Origin: Bradyrhizobium glycinis
Lineage (GTDB): Bacteria; Pseudomonadota; Alphaproteobacteria; Rhizobiales; Xanthobacteraceae
DNA length: 64,000 nucleotides
Direction of reading: 5' to 3'
NCBI RefSeq assembly: GCF_016031655.1
Contig: NZ_JACCHQ010000031.1
Coordinates: 20,268-84,267 of the forward strand
Shown here one piece after another: positions 38,732 to 50,475 of this stretch. Position 1 is the stretch's first letter. Every line of letters starts with the position of its first letter. A program made the translations under genes and the position numbers. The notes beneath the pieces are model-generated. The model was not told the DNA's origin. It worked only from the letters and a program-made list of their open reading frames with translations, and did not search any database.

Positions 38732-40237
38732 CTACCCCTCCCCCTCGTCGCTCGCCAGCACGCCCTTCACGGCCCTCGCCCAGCCCGCGAGCTTTCGCTC
38801 GCGCGTGGCCTGGCTCATGTTCGGCTTGAAGCGGTGCTCGAGGCGCCAATTGTCGGCGAATTTGGTCGGCTCGGGATAGACCCCGGCGTTGAGGCCGGCG
38901 AGATAGGCGGCGCCCAGGGCCGTGGTCTCCTGGATCACGGGGCGGTCGACCGGAGCATCGAGGAGATCGGCAAGGCGCTGCATAGTCCAGTCGGATGCGG
39001 TCATGCCGCCATCGACGCGGAGCACGACGCTTGCCGTTTCCGAGCTCGGCCAGTCCGCGCGCATCGCGGCCCAGAGGTCGAAGGTCTGGTAGCAGACGCT
39101 CTCCAGCGCGGCATGGGCGAGCTCGGCGGGGCCGGTGTTGCGGGTGAGGCCGAACAGCGCGCCGCGGACGCGCGGATTCCAGTAGGGCGCGCCCATTCCG
39201 ACGAAGGCGGGGACCAGATAAACGCTCTGCATCGAGTCCGACTGATCGGCAAGAGGCCCGGTCTCGGCGGCATGCTTGATGATGCCGAGGCCGTCGCGCA
39301 GCCATTGCACGGCGCTGCCGGCGACGAAGATCGAGCCTTCGAGCGCGTAGGTGCGCTTGCCCTCGAGCTGATAGGCGACGGTGGTGAGCAGCTTGTTCTT
39401 GGAGACAACGGGCGTGGTGCCGGTGTTGAGCAAAGCGAAGCAGCCGGTGCCGTAGGTCGACTTCATCATGCCCGGGCGGAAGCAGGCCTGGCCGATGGTG
39501 GCGGCCTGCTGGTCGCCGGCGATGCCGGAGATCGCGATGGCGCCGCCGAACAGATCCGGCGTGCTCTCGCCGAAGCGGGCGGAGGAATCCTTCACCTCGG
39601 GCAGCATCGAGCGCGGCACGCCGATGATCTCCAAGAGCTCGGCGTCCCATTCGCCGGTGTGGATGTTGAACAGCAGCGTGCGCGAGGCATTGGTGGCATC
39701 GGTGGCGTGCACCTTGCCGCCGGTGAGGCGCCAGAGCAGATAGCAATCGATGGTGCCGAACATCAATTCGCCGCGCGCGGCGCGGGCCCGGGCGCCCGGG
39801 ACGTGGTCAAGGATCCAGGCGACTTTGGTTCCGGAAAAATAGGGATCGATGATCAGGCCGGTCTTCTGCGAGATCACGGGCTCGCGGCCTTCTGCCTTCA
39901 ATCTTGCGCAGATGTCGGCGGTGCGCCGGTCCTGCCAGACGATGGCGCGGTGCACGGCCTGGCCGGTGGCACGGTCCCACACCACCGTGGTCTCGCGCTG
40001 GTTGGTGATGCCGATCGCGGCAATGTCCTTTGCGCTGATGCCGGCGTGCTCGATCGCCTCGCGGCAGACCATCACGGTCGAGGTCCAGATGTCCTCCGGC
40101 TCGTGCTCGACCCAGCCGGAGGCCGGAAAATGCTGCGGAAATTCGGCCTGCGCCTTCGCCGCAATGGAAATATCGCCACGAAACACGATCGCGCGCGAAG
40201 AGGTGGTGCCCTGGTCGATAGCGAGGACGAAAGACAT
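38732..40237 (-). CDS. glpK: glycerol kinase
   Basis: This 501-residue FGGY-family kinase phosphorylates glycerol to glycerol-3-phosphate. The N-terminal phosphate motif is LAIDQGTTSSRAI; other landmarks are GTIDCYLLWRLTGG, IAGDQQAATIGQ and the C-terminal RVDGGMTASDW. The length matches E. coli GlpK. No glpD, glpF or regulator lies next to it, so it is isolated from the usual glycerol genes. Confidence 0.95.
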   Translation of the reverse strand: MSFVLAIDQGTTSSRAIVFRGDISIAAKAQAEFPQHFPASGWVEHEPEDIWTSTVMVCREAIEHAGISAKDIAAIGITNQRETTVVWDRATGQAVHRAIVWQDRRTADICARLKAEGREPVISQKTGLIIDPYFSGTKVAWILDHVPGARARAARGELMFGTIDCYLLWRLTGGKVHATDATNASRTLLFNIHTGEWDAELLEIIGVPRSMLPEVKDSSARFGESTPDLFGGAIAISGIAGDQQAATIGQACFRPGMMKSTYGTGCFALLNTGTTPVVSKNKLLTTVAYQLEGKRTYALEGSIFVAGSAVQWLRDGLGIIKHAAETGPLADQSDSMQSVYLVPAFVGMGAPYWNPRVRGALFGLTRNTGPAELAHAALESVCYQTFDLWAAMRADWPSSETASVVLRVDGGMTASDWTMQRLADLLDAPVDRPVIQETTALGAAYLAGLNAGVYPEPTKFADNWRLEHRFKPNMSQATRERKLAGWARAVKGVLASDEGEG

Positions 40238-40338
40238 GGCGGCTTACCTTGGCGTTTCCCGGAGGGGGATCGTTGTGTCGGGCCAAAGGGAGCGGATTGG
40301 AGGCCGAAGGTCAAGATTGGAGGCGGGGCTGCTCTTTT

Positions 40339-40502
40339 CCTTCTCCCCTTGCGGGAGAAGGTGGCGCGCGCGAGCGCGCCGGATGAGGGGTTCTATCCGC
40401 AGCTAAGCTTGATTGTAATGAAAGAGGTTTCCCCGAGGATAGAGACCCCTCACCCGTCTCGCCGCGACGCGGCGAGCCACCCTCTCCCGCAAGGGGAGAG
40501 GG
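40339..40502. repeat. palindromic intergenic repeat, family A copy 3
   Basis: CCTTCTCCCCTTGCGGGAGA at the left and CCCTCTCCCGCAAGGGGAGA at the right enclose GGATGAGGGG and CCCCTCACCC. It lies between the glpK start and the stop of the SDR gene. Confidence 0.8.
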
Positions 40503-40509
40503 AAGAGGG

Positions 40510-41283
40510 CTACACCGCGGCCGTGGTCACGCCGCCATCGATGACGATGGTCTGGCCGGTCATGAAGCTCGAGGCATCGGAGGCGAGGTAGGCGACGGCG
40601 CCGGCGATTTCGTCGGGCTCGCCGATGCGGCGGAGCGGCGTGGTGGCGGTGCGGCGCTTCAGGTTGGCTTCGTCTTCCCAGAGGGCACGGGCGAAGTCGG
40701 TCTTGACGAGGCCGGGCGCGATGCAGTTGACGCGGACGCCTTTCGGGCCCCATTCGCCGGCGAGCGAGCGGCACAGCGCGAAGTCGGCGGCCTTGGAGAT
40801 GCCGTAGGCGCCGATCACGGTGGAGCCGCGCAGGCCCCCGATCGAGGAGATGATGATCACCGAGCCCTTGCCGCGCTCGGCCATTTGCGGGATCGCGAGC
40901 GCGGAGAGCCAGATGTTGCTCTTGACGTTCGAGCCCATGATCTTGTCGAAGGCCTCATCGGTGATGTCGAGCAGTGGGCCGTAATAGGGATTCACGGCAG
41001 CGTTGCAGACCAGGATGTCGATCCTGCCATAATGCTTCGTGGCACCCGCGATCAGCGCCTCGACCTCGTTCTTGCGCGCGATGTTGCAGGGAATGACGAT
41101 GGCATCGCCGCCAGCGGCATTGATGCCGTCGGCAACCTCCTTGCAGGCATCCGCCTTGCGCGAGGAGACCACGACCTTGGCGCCGAGCTTGGCGAGCAGC
41201 TCGGCGGAGGAGCGGCCGATGCCGCGGCTGGAGCCGGTGACCACGGCGACCCTGCCGGTGAGATCGAACGGGGTGTTTTGCAT
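40510..41283 (-). CDS. SDR-family NAD(P)-dependent oxidoreductase
   Basis: This 257-residue short-chain dehydrogenase shows the cofactor motif TGSSRGIG (16-23), NAAV (94-97), the catalytic serine in IISSIGG, and Y160-K164 in GAYGISKAA. PG and TDF near 188-196 are the usual following landmarks. It likely interconverts an alcohol and a ketone. GGAG precedes the ATG. It follows the acyl-CoA dehydrogenase genes on the same strand and may belong to the same degradation pathway, although a repeat separates them. Confidence 0.9.
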   Translation of the reverse strand: MQNTPFDLTGRVAVVTGSSRGIGRSSAELLAKLGAKVVVSSRKADACKEVADGINAAGGDAIVIPCNIARKNEVEALIAGATKHYGRIDILVCNAAVNPYYGPLLDITDEAFDKIMGSNVKSNIWLSALAIPQMAERGKGSVIIISSIGGLRGSTVIGAYGISKAADFALCRSLAGEWGPKGVRVNCIAPGLVKTDFARALWEDEANLKRRTATTPLRRIGEPDEIAGAVAYLASDASSFMTGQTIVIDGGVTTAAV

Positions 41284-41298
41284 TGTGCTCCTCTTCTG

Positions 41299-41398
41299 GT
41301 CATTCGGGGCGCGCGAAGCGCGAACCCGGAATCCATTTCACCGCGCGTTTTGCCGTCCGATGGATCCCGGGTTCGCGCTACGCGCGCCCCGGGATGAC
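41299..41398. repeat. palindromic intergenic repeat, family D copy 1
   Basis: GTCATTCGGGGCGCG with its counterpart CGCGCCCCGGGATGAC, and inner GAACCCGGAATCCAT with ATGGATCCCGGGTTC. Other copies are at 45692 and 59358; here the loop is longer. Confidence 0.8.
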
Positions 41399-41407
41399 GC
41401 CAAGGCG

Positions 41408-42550
41408 TCAGATCAACCCGCCCGCATCCGCGACGCGGCGCTGGTGGTAGTCGGTGTCACCGAACGTGTTCTCGATCATAGTGAGGCGCTTGAAGTAGTG
41501 ACCGATCTTGGCCTCCATCGTCATGCCGATGCCGCCGTGGAGCTGGATCGACTGCTGGCCGACGAACTTCAGCGACTTGCCGATCTGCACCTTGGCCGCG
41601 GCGATCGCGTTGCTGCGCTCCTTGGCGTCCTCGAAGTCGTTCGCCATGGTCGCGAACATCGACATCGAGCGCGCCTGCTCGGTGGCGACGAACATGTCGG
41701 AGGCGCGGTGCTGCAGCGACTGGAACGAGCCGATCGCGACGCCGAACTGCTTTCGCGTCTTGATGTATTCGACTGTGGTCTTGAGCGATTCGTCCATCAG
41801 GCCGACCGCCTCGGCGCAGAGCGCGACGCGGGCTTCGTCCACCACGCGCTCGATCAGCGCGAGCGAATCCTCGGGGTTGCCGAGCACGGCGTCGGGGCCG
41901 ACCTCGACACCGGTGAAGGTGATGTCGGCGGCGTGCAGGCCGTCCTGGGTCGGATAGCCCTTTCTGCTAACGCCCTTGGCGACGGCCGGGACCAGGAACA
42001 CGCCGATGCCTGACTTGTCGCGGCGGTCGCCCTTGGTGCGCGCGGTGACGATGAGGGTGTCGGCGTTCTCGCCGTTCAGCACGACGAACTTCTCGCCGTC
42101 GATCACGTAGGCGTCGCCCTTCTTCTTCGCGGTCGTGGTGACGTCGAACAGATCGTAGCGCGAGTTCTTCTCGAGCTGGGCGAAAGCCAGCGTCTTGCTG
42201 CCGTCGATGATGCCGGGCACGTGCGCGGCCTTTTGCGCATCGGTGCCGGCATGGCGCAGGAAGCCGCCGCCGATCACGACTGTGGCGAGATACGGCTCCA
42301 GCACCAGCGCCTTGCCGAGCGCCTCCATCACGATCATGGTCTCGACGCCGCCGCCGCCGAAGCCGCCATCCGCTTCTGCGAAGGGCAGGCCCAAAAGCCC
42401 CTGCTCGGCGAGCTTGAGCCAGACCGTTTTGCTCCAGCCGCCCTTCTCCGCCATGTACTTCTTGCGCTGCTCGAAATCGTAGGAATCGGTCAGCAGGCCG
42501 TCGATGCTTTCCTTGAGAAGCCGCTGCTCCTCGGACAGATCAAAATCCAT
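41408..42550 (-). CDS. pimD: acyl-CoA dehydrogenase, pimeloyl-CoA dehydrogenase small-subunit type
   Basis: This 380-residue flavoprotein has the three domains of acyl-CoA dehydrogenases: helical N-terminal (DLSEEQRLLKESIDGLL), central beta with flavin-contact residues, and C-terminal helical with QLHGGIGMTMEAKIGHYFKR. It lies directly after the other dehydrogenase gene, and pairs of this type act as a heteromer on dicarboxylyl-CoA in Rhodopseudomonas. The symbol is based on the pairing and on the ligase and fusion genes upstream; sequence alone would support only acyl-CoA dehydrogenase. GAGGAA precedes the ATG. Confidence 0.82.
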   Translation of the reverse strand: MDFDLSEEQRLLKESIDGLLTDSYDFEQRKKYMAEKGGWSKTVWLKLAEQGLLGLPFAEADGGFGGGGVETMIVMEALGKALVLEPYLATVVIGGGFLRHAGTDAQKAAHVPGIIDGSKTLAFAQLEKNSRYDLFDVTTTAKKKGDAYVIDGEKFVVLNGENADTLIVTARTKGDRRDKSGIGVFLVPAVAKGVSRKGYPTQDGLHAADITFTGVEVGPDAVLGNPEDSLALIERVVDEARVALCAEAVGLMDESLKTTVEYIKTRKQFGVAIGSFQSLQHRASDMFVATEQARSMSMFATMANDFEDAKERSNAIAAAKVQIGKSLKFVGQQSIQLHGGIGMTMEAKIGHYFKRLTMIENTFGDTDYHQRRVADAGGLI

Positions 42551-42598
42551 TTCTGTTTCCTCAAGTCAAAACTGTCTGCGTGGCGCGGGGTGCCTCTT

Positions 42599-42755
42599 CA
42601 CCTCTCCCCGCTTGCGGGGAGAGGTCGATTTGCGCTCGGCGATGCGAAGCATCGTCCGAAGCAAATCGGGTGAGGGGGTACCGCTCTCTCGACGCTCTTT
42701 GCTCGGAGAGAGGCCCCTCACCCCGACCCTCTCCCCGTAAGAACGGGGAGAGGGA
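42599..42755. repeat. palindromic intergenic repeat, family A copy 4
   Basis: CACCTCTCCCCGCTTGCGGG at the left and CCCTCTCCCCGTAAGAACGG at the right enclose GATTTGC/GCAAATC-like and GGGTGAGGGG/CCCCTCACCC pairs. It lies inside the pim-type operon, between its two dehydrogenase genes. Confidence 0.8.
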
Positions 42756-42763
42756 GAAGAACC

Positions 42764-43954
42764 TCACAATCCCAGCACCGCCTTGGCGATGATGTTGCGC
42801 TGGATCTCGTTGGAGCCGCCGTAGATCGAGACCTTGCGATTGTTGAAGTAGCTCGGCGCGATCTGGGCGGTCCAGTCCATGGCTTCGTTCGAGCCGTCGT
42901 CGCCGTGCACGTCGTAGGGCGCGGCGAACGGGCCGATCACTTCCATCAGCAGCTCGGTGGTGGTCTGCTGGATCTCGGAGCCCTTGATCTTCAGCACCGA
43001 CGAGGCCGGATTGGGCTTGCCCTTGCCGTGCTTGCCTTCGTCGGCGACGACGCGCAGCTGGGTGAGCTCGAGCGCCTTCAGCTCGATCTCGCAGGCCGCC
43101 AGCTTCTCGCGGAAGGCGGGATCCTGGATGATCGGCTTGCCGGCGGATTCGACCTTCGATGCCAGATCCTTGATGCGGCGGATGCGCTCCTTGGAGACGC
43201 CGACGCGGGCGATGCCGGTGCGCTCATTGCCGAGCAGGAATTTGGCGTAATCCCAGCCCTTGTTTTCTTCGCCGATCAGGTTCTCGTAGGGCACCTCGAC
43301 GTCGTCGAAGAAGACCTCGTTGACCTCGCGGCCCCCGTCAATGGTCTGGATCGGGCGCACGGTGACGCCCTTCGACTTCATCGAGAACACGATGAAGGAG
43401 ATGCCCATCTGCTTCTTGGCGTTGGTGTCGGTGCGGCAGAGGCAGAAGATCATGTCGGCGTGCTGGGCGAGCGTGGTCCAGGTCTTCTGGCCGTTGATGA
43501 TCCACTTGTCGCCACGGCGCTCGGCTTTCGTCTTCAGCGAGGCGAGGTCGGAGCCGGAGCCGGGCTCCGAAAAGCCCTGGCACCACCAATCGTCGACATT
43601 GGCGATGCGCGGCAGATAATATTTCTTCTGCGCCTCGTTGCCGAAGGTGTAGATGACGGGGCCGACCATGCTGACGCCGAAAGCGAGCGGCTGCGGCGCC
43701 GGATGGGCCTGCAGCTCCTCGTTGAAGATGTAGTGCTGCACGGGGGTCCAGCCGGTGCCGCCATATTCCTTCGGCCAATGGCTGACGCCCCAGCCCTTCT
43801 TGTTGAGGATGCGCCACCACGTCACCATCTCGTCCTTGGAGAGGTGGCGGCCCTCGACCAGCTTGCGCCGCGTATCCGGCGGCACGTTGTCGCGGAAGAA
43901 CTGCCGCACTTCCTCGCGAAACGCCTGCTCTTCTTTCGTGAATGCGAGATCCAT
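42764..43954 (-). CDS. pimC: acyl-CoA dehydrogenase, pimeloyl-CoA dehydrogenase large-subunit type
   Basis: This 396-residue flavoprotein opens with DLAFTKEEQAFREEVRQFF. It has the FAD-binding stretch WCQGFSEPGSGSDLASLKT, KWIINGQKTWTTLAQHA, and the C-terminal YGGSNEIQRNIIAKAVLGL. It forms the first step of beta-oxidation, probably with the 380-residue partner downstream. A strong AGGAGG site precedes the ATG. The gap to the partner gene is filled by a palindromic repeat, which may affect the ratio of the two subunits. Confidence 0.85.
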   Translation of the reverse strand: MDLAFTKEEQAFREEVRQFFRDNVPPDTRRKLVEGRHLSKDEMVTWWRILNKKGWGVSHWPKEYGGTGWTPVQHYIFNEELQAHPAPQPLAFGVSMVGPVIYTFGNEAQKKYYLPRIANVDDWWCQGFSEPGSGSDLASLKTKAERRGDKWIINGQKTWTTLAQHADMIFCLCRTDTNAKKQMGISFIVFSMKSKGVTVRPIQTIDGGREVNEVFFDDVEVPYENLIGEENKGWDYAKFLLGNERTGIARVGVSKERIRRIKDLASKVESAGKPIIQDPAFREKLAACEIELKALELTQLRVVADEGKHGKGKPNPASSVLKIKGSEIQQTTTELLMEVIGPFAAPYDVHGDDGSNEAMDWTAQIAPSYFNNRKVSIYGGSNEIQRNIIAKAVLGL

Positions 43955-43973
43955 TGGATCCTCCTGTGAAACG

Positions 43974-45668
43974 TTACTTCATTTTCGTCATTGCGGGGGC
44001 ATCAGCAGCGCAAATCTTGGAAGACGATTTCTGCCGCTGGCGCAGTTCGTGGCGCGACAATTTCCCGACCGGCGTGCGCGGCAGATCGTCGACGAATTCG
44101 ACCGCAGCCGGCAATTCGTGCTTGCCGAGCTTGCCGGCAAGCTGCGCGCGCAGCTCGTCGAGCGTGAACGGCTTTGCCTCGGGCCTCAGCTTGATGAAGG
44201 CCTTTGCGGCTTCGCCGCGATAGGCGTCGGGAATGCCGAGCACGATCACCTCGTGCACGCCGGGAATGGTGTAGATCGCCTGCTCGATCATCTGCGGATA
44301 GACGTTGAAGCCGCCGGAGATGATCATGTCCTTCTTGCGGTCGACCAGGAAGAAGTAGCCGTCGGCATCGACATAGCCGATGTCGCCGGTGAGAAAGCGG
44401 CCGTCCACGAAGGCCTCGGTCGATCCCTCCGGCTTGTTCCAGTAGCCCTTGGTGACGTTCGGGCCCTTGATGCGGATCTCGCCGATCTCGCCCGGCGACA
44501 GCACGCGTCCGGGATCGTCGAGCGCGACGACGTCGAGCTCGATGCCCGGCAGCATCAGGCCGATCGAGCCGGGCTTGTCCGGGCCCGTGGGCGGATGGCC
44601 GGTGCCGGGCGAGCAGGTCTCGGTCATGCCCCAGCCGCTGCGCAGCTTCTTGCCGACCTTGCGCTCGAAGAAGCTCGCGATCTCCACCGGCAGCGGCGCG
44701 CCGCCGGAGCCGATGCTGACGAGCGAGGAGAAGTCGCGCTTGTCGAGATCGGGCAGCGCGGCGATCGCGATCCACATCGTCGGCACGCCGGGGAAATGAG
44801 TCGCACGCTTGACCTCGATGTCGCGCATCACCGCTTCGACGTCGAAGCGCTGATGCAGCGAGATCAGATTGCCGCGGCGGAGCGAGGACAGCAGCACCAC
44901 GGTGAGCGCGTAGATGTGGAACAGCGGCAGCACACAGATCACGCGTTCGATCACGTCGCCGCGGGCGGCCCGGGCCGGCTTGCCCCAGACGTCGTAGATC
45001 GACACCGCCGAGGTGAGATTGCCGTGCGTGAGCATCGCGCCCTTGGGCAAGCCGGTGGTGCCGCCGGTATATTGCAGCAGCGCGACGTCGTCGGCCGTGA
45101 CGACGGGCCATTGCGCCGGCGCGGTGGCGCCTTCGACGAAGCGATTGAAGGTGACGATGCGGGGATCGTCGGGGATCGCCGCCTGCGGCGTGCCGACCTT
45201 GCCCCAATGATCGTCCTCGCAGACGACGAGCTTGTCGATCAGGCCCTTCTCCAGGAATTTCAGCGCGGTCGGCAGCAGGGCCTGGAGGTTGGAGGTGACG
45301 AGCAGGCGCGAGCCGGAATCGGTGATCTTGTGCGTCAGCGCGATCTCGCCGTCGAGCGGCGACAGATGCGCGACGCGGCTGCCTGCCTTGAGCGCGCCGA
45401 AGAAGTTGACGGGATGATCGGGCGTGTTGCCGAGGAACAGCGCGACCGACGCGCCTTTGCCGCAGCCGGCGCGCAGGAACGCCGCAGCCGCGCGGTCGGC
45501 CTGAGCTGCGAGCTCGGTGTAGGTCATGGGTCGGTCGCGGAATTCCAGCGCGGTGCGCGGGCCGTAATCGGCGGCGGCCTTCGCGAGAAGGTCCGGCAAC
45601 GTGCCCTGGACGATGGTGTCGCCCCACCGCACGCCGTCGGGATAAAACTGTTCGCCGGGATGGGTCAT
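43974..45668 (-). CDS. pimA: dicarboxylate/fatty acid CoA ligase (AMP-forming)
   Basis: This 564-residue enzyme activates a carboxylic acid to its CoA thioester. The ATP motif is YTGGTTGLPKGAMLTHGN; GWGMTETCSPGTG is the second core motif; the hinge and C-terminal domain follow DGRFLTGDIGYVDADGYFFL, with the catalytic lysine in RTPVGKLSRHEL. The ATG at 45668 follows AAGGAA and is preferred over a GTG six codons upstream. Its place between the hydratase fusion and dehydrogenases fits dicarboxylate activation by PimA; the substrate is inferred. Confidence 0.85.
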   Translation of the reverse strand: MTHPGEQFYPDGVRWGDTIVQGTLPDLLAKAAADYGPRTALEFRDRPMTYTELAAQADRAAAAFLRAGCGKGASVALFLGNTPDHPVNFFGALKAGSRVAHLSPLDGEIALTHKITDSGSRLLVTSNLQALLPTALKFLEKGLIDKLVVCEDDHWGKVGTPQAAIPDDPRIVTFNRFVEGATAPAQWPVVTADDVALLQYTGGTTGLPKGAMLTHGNLTSAVSIYDVWGKPARAARGDVIERVICVLPLFHIYALTVVLLSSLRRGNLISLHQRFDVEAVMRDIEVKRATHFPGVPTMWIAIAALPDLDKRDFSSLVSIGSGGAPLPVEIASFFERKVGKKLRSGWGMTETCSPGTGHPPTGPDKPGSIGLMLPGIELDVVALDDPGRVLSPGEIGEIRIKGPNVTKGYWNKPEGSTEAFVDGRFLTGDIGYVDADGYFFLVDRKKDMIISGGFNVYPQMIEQAIYTIPGVHEVIVLGIPDAYRGEAAKAFIKLRPEAKPFTLDELRAQLAGKLGKHELPAAVEFVDDLPRTPVGKLSRHELRQRQKSSSKICAADAPAMTKMK

Positions 45669-45691
45669 AGATTCCTTAAGCCGCACAAACC

Positions 45692-45769
45692 GTCATTCCG
45701 GGGCGATGCGAAGCATCGAACCCGGAATCTCGAGATTCCGGGTTCGCCCTGCGGGCGCCCCGGAATGAC
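45692..45769. repeat. palindromic intergenic repeat, family D copy 2
   Basis: GTCATTCCGGGGCG pairs with CGCCCCGGAATGAC, and GAACCCGGAATCTCGAGATT is self-complementary at its centre. A clean 78-bp hairpin between two genes of the pim-type operon. Confidence 0.85.
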
Positions 45770-45794
45770 TGAGAGCTGGAGCACAAAGCTCCCA

Positions 45795-47891
<2,097 letters not shown>

Positions 47892-47919
47892 GGTGTCCCT
47901 CCTTGGTGGGGATTTACTT

Positions 47920-47948
47920 TTGTTCAATTTCGCATTGCGGAATTTAAT
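47920..47948 (+). promoter_or_regulatory. candidate promoter of the IclR gene
   Basis: TTGTTC (47920-47925) and TTTAAT (47943-47948, 5 of 6 matches to TATAAT) are 17 bp apart. The -10 element lies inside the palindrome at 47936-47954, which predicts autoregulation. Confidence 0.45.
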
Positions 47949-47954
47949 TCCGCA
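47936..47954. promoter_or_regulatory. operator-like palindrome between pimF and the IclR gene
   Basis: TGCGGAATT-T-AATTCCGCA: perfect 9-bp arms around one base. IclR-family sites are typically AT-centred palindromes of this size. On the minus strand a TTGACA (47994-47989) lies upstream, so the palindrome is placed near the pimF start of transcription too. Confidence 0.55.
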
Positions 47955-48021
47955 TCTTGACGGCAGGGTTATTTTGAAGCACGGACGTTGTCAACGACTC
48001 CGCGCAAGAAGCAGATCAGGG

Positions 48022-48888
48022 ATGAAGCGTACCGGAAAGAAGCCTGCGACCGATCGGAATTTCGTCGTCGCGCTTTCCCGCGGACTGGAAGTATTGCGCG
48101 CGTTCCAACCCAATGACGGCTTGCTCGGCAATCAGGAGATTGCTTCCCGCACCAATCTGCCCAAGCCCACCGTGTCGCGGCTGACCTACACGCTGACCAA
48201 GCTCGGCTATCTGACGCCGGTTCCCCGCTTCGAGAAGTACCAGCTCGCACCTGCAGCGATGTCGCTCGGCTACGCGGCGCTGGCCAATCTGGGCGTTCGG
48301 CATTTGTCCGAGCCGTTCCGCGAAGAGGTGATGCGCGCGACCGGCGGCGCCGTCGCCGTCGGTGGCCGTGACCGCCACAGCATGATCTATTTCGGGCAGA
48401 GCCGCGGCAGCGAGACCGTCGGCGTTCAACTTGACGTCGGCTCGCGCGTGCCGATTGCAACCAGCGCGATGGGCCGCGCCTATTTCTGGGCGCTCGACGA
48501 CGAAGGTCGCGCTGAAGTGTCGCGCATCCTACGCGAACATTACGGCAGCCGCTGGCCGAAGATGCGCGAGGGATTGGAACGTTCCGGCGAGACGGTCGCG
48601 AAATACGGCTTTGCGATTTCGGTCGGCGACTGGCACGACGACATCGGCGCGGCCGGCGTCGCGCTCAAGCTCAACGACGGAACCGGACCTTACGCATTCA
48701 ATTGCGGCGCGCCCGCATTCCGTTTCACGGAAGAGCGTTTGATCAACGACATTGGACCGCGTCTCCTAGCGATGGTAAGGAACATCGAAGCGGCGCTCGG
48801 GGGTCTGATGCCGCATTCAAAAAAAGACATCAGCAAAAAGCTGAAATCAGGAGGAAAAGTTGCGCGTGTGGCCGAGGGATTCAGATAG
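48022..48888 (+). CDS. IclR-family transcriptional regulator
   Basis: This 288-residue protein has an N-terminal winged helix (ALSRGLEVLRAFQPNDGLLG, NLPKPTVSRLTYTLTKLGYL) and an effector-binding IclR domain with VPIATSAMGRAYFWAL. A basic C-terminal tail rich in Lys follows. It is divergent from the pim-type operon and upstream, on the same strand, of livGFHM, so it is placed to control both uptake and breakdown. It resembles PcaR/PobR-type regulators in layout only; the inducer is unknown. Confidence 0.9.
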   Translation: MKRTGKKPATDRNFVVALSRGLEVLRAFQPNDGLLGNQEIASRTNLPKPTVSRLTYTLTKLGYLTPVPRFEKYQLAPAAMSLGYAALANLGVRHLSEPFREEVMRATGGAVAVGGRDRHSMIYFGQSRGSETVGVQLDVGSRVPIATSAMGRAYFWALDDEGRAEVSRILREHYGSRWPKMREGLERSGETVAKYGFAISVGDWHDDIGAAGVALKLNDGTGPYAFNCGAPAFRFTEERLINDIGPRLLAMVRNIEAALGGLMPHSKKDISKKLKSGGKVARVAEGFR

Positions 48889-48954
48889 CCTTTGTCGTAA
48901 TCGGGAGCGGATCGCATCGCCCCATCGCTCACTGAACGACGTGAGCGAGACGAG

Positions 48955-49748
<794 letters not shown>

Positions 49749-49752
<4 letters not shown>

Positions 49753-50462
49753 CAACGCTGCTCAACGTCAAGGACCTGCGCGCCTATTACGGCCAGGTCC
49801 AGGCGCTCCACGGCCTGTCGTTCTCGCTGAACGAGGGATCGCTGACGACGCTGCTCGGGGCCAACGGCGCCGGCAAGACCACGACGCTGCGCGCGATCTG
49901 CAACATGGTGCGCTCGACCGGCGGAATCGAGTTCGACGGCAAGCCGCTCAACAACCGCTCCACCGAGAGCATCGTGCGGTTCGGCATCGCCCATGTGCCG
50001 CAGGGCCGCGGCACCTTCACCACCATGACGGTCGAGGAGAATCTCCAGCTCGGGGCGATCACCCGCAAGGACAGCGCCGGCATCGTCGCCGACATCGAGC
50101 GCATGTATGCGCATTTCCCGGTCTTGAAGCAGCGCCACACCCAGCAGGCCGGCACGCTCTCCGGCGGCGAACAGCAGATGCTCGCGGTCGCCCGCGCACT
50201 GATGCTGCGGCCGCGGCTGATGCTGCTGGACGAGCCCTCCTTCGGCCTCGCGCCGCTGGTGGTGCGCGATCTGTTCGGCATCCTTGGCAAGATCAACCGC
50301 GAAGACAAGGTCTCGATCCTGGTGGTCGAGCAGAACGCCCAGCTCGCGCTCGAACTCGCCGACCAGGCCTATGTGATCGAGACCGGCCGCATCGTGATGT
50401 CCGGCAAGGCCAAGGACATCGCGAACAACGAAGAAATCCGCAAATCCTATCTGGGTTACTGA
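49749..50462 (+). CDS. livF: Liv-type ABC transporter ATP-binding protein (LivF)
   Basis: This 237-residue ATPase has Walker A GANGAGKT, signature LSGGEQQMLA, and Walker B LMLLDEPSFGL. It is shorter than LivG, as usual. The start overlaps the livG stop as ATGA, so the two subunits are likely made in equal amounts. livH follows after 13 bp. Confidence 0.92.
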
Positions 50463-50475
50463 GGGAGCCGGGACA

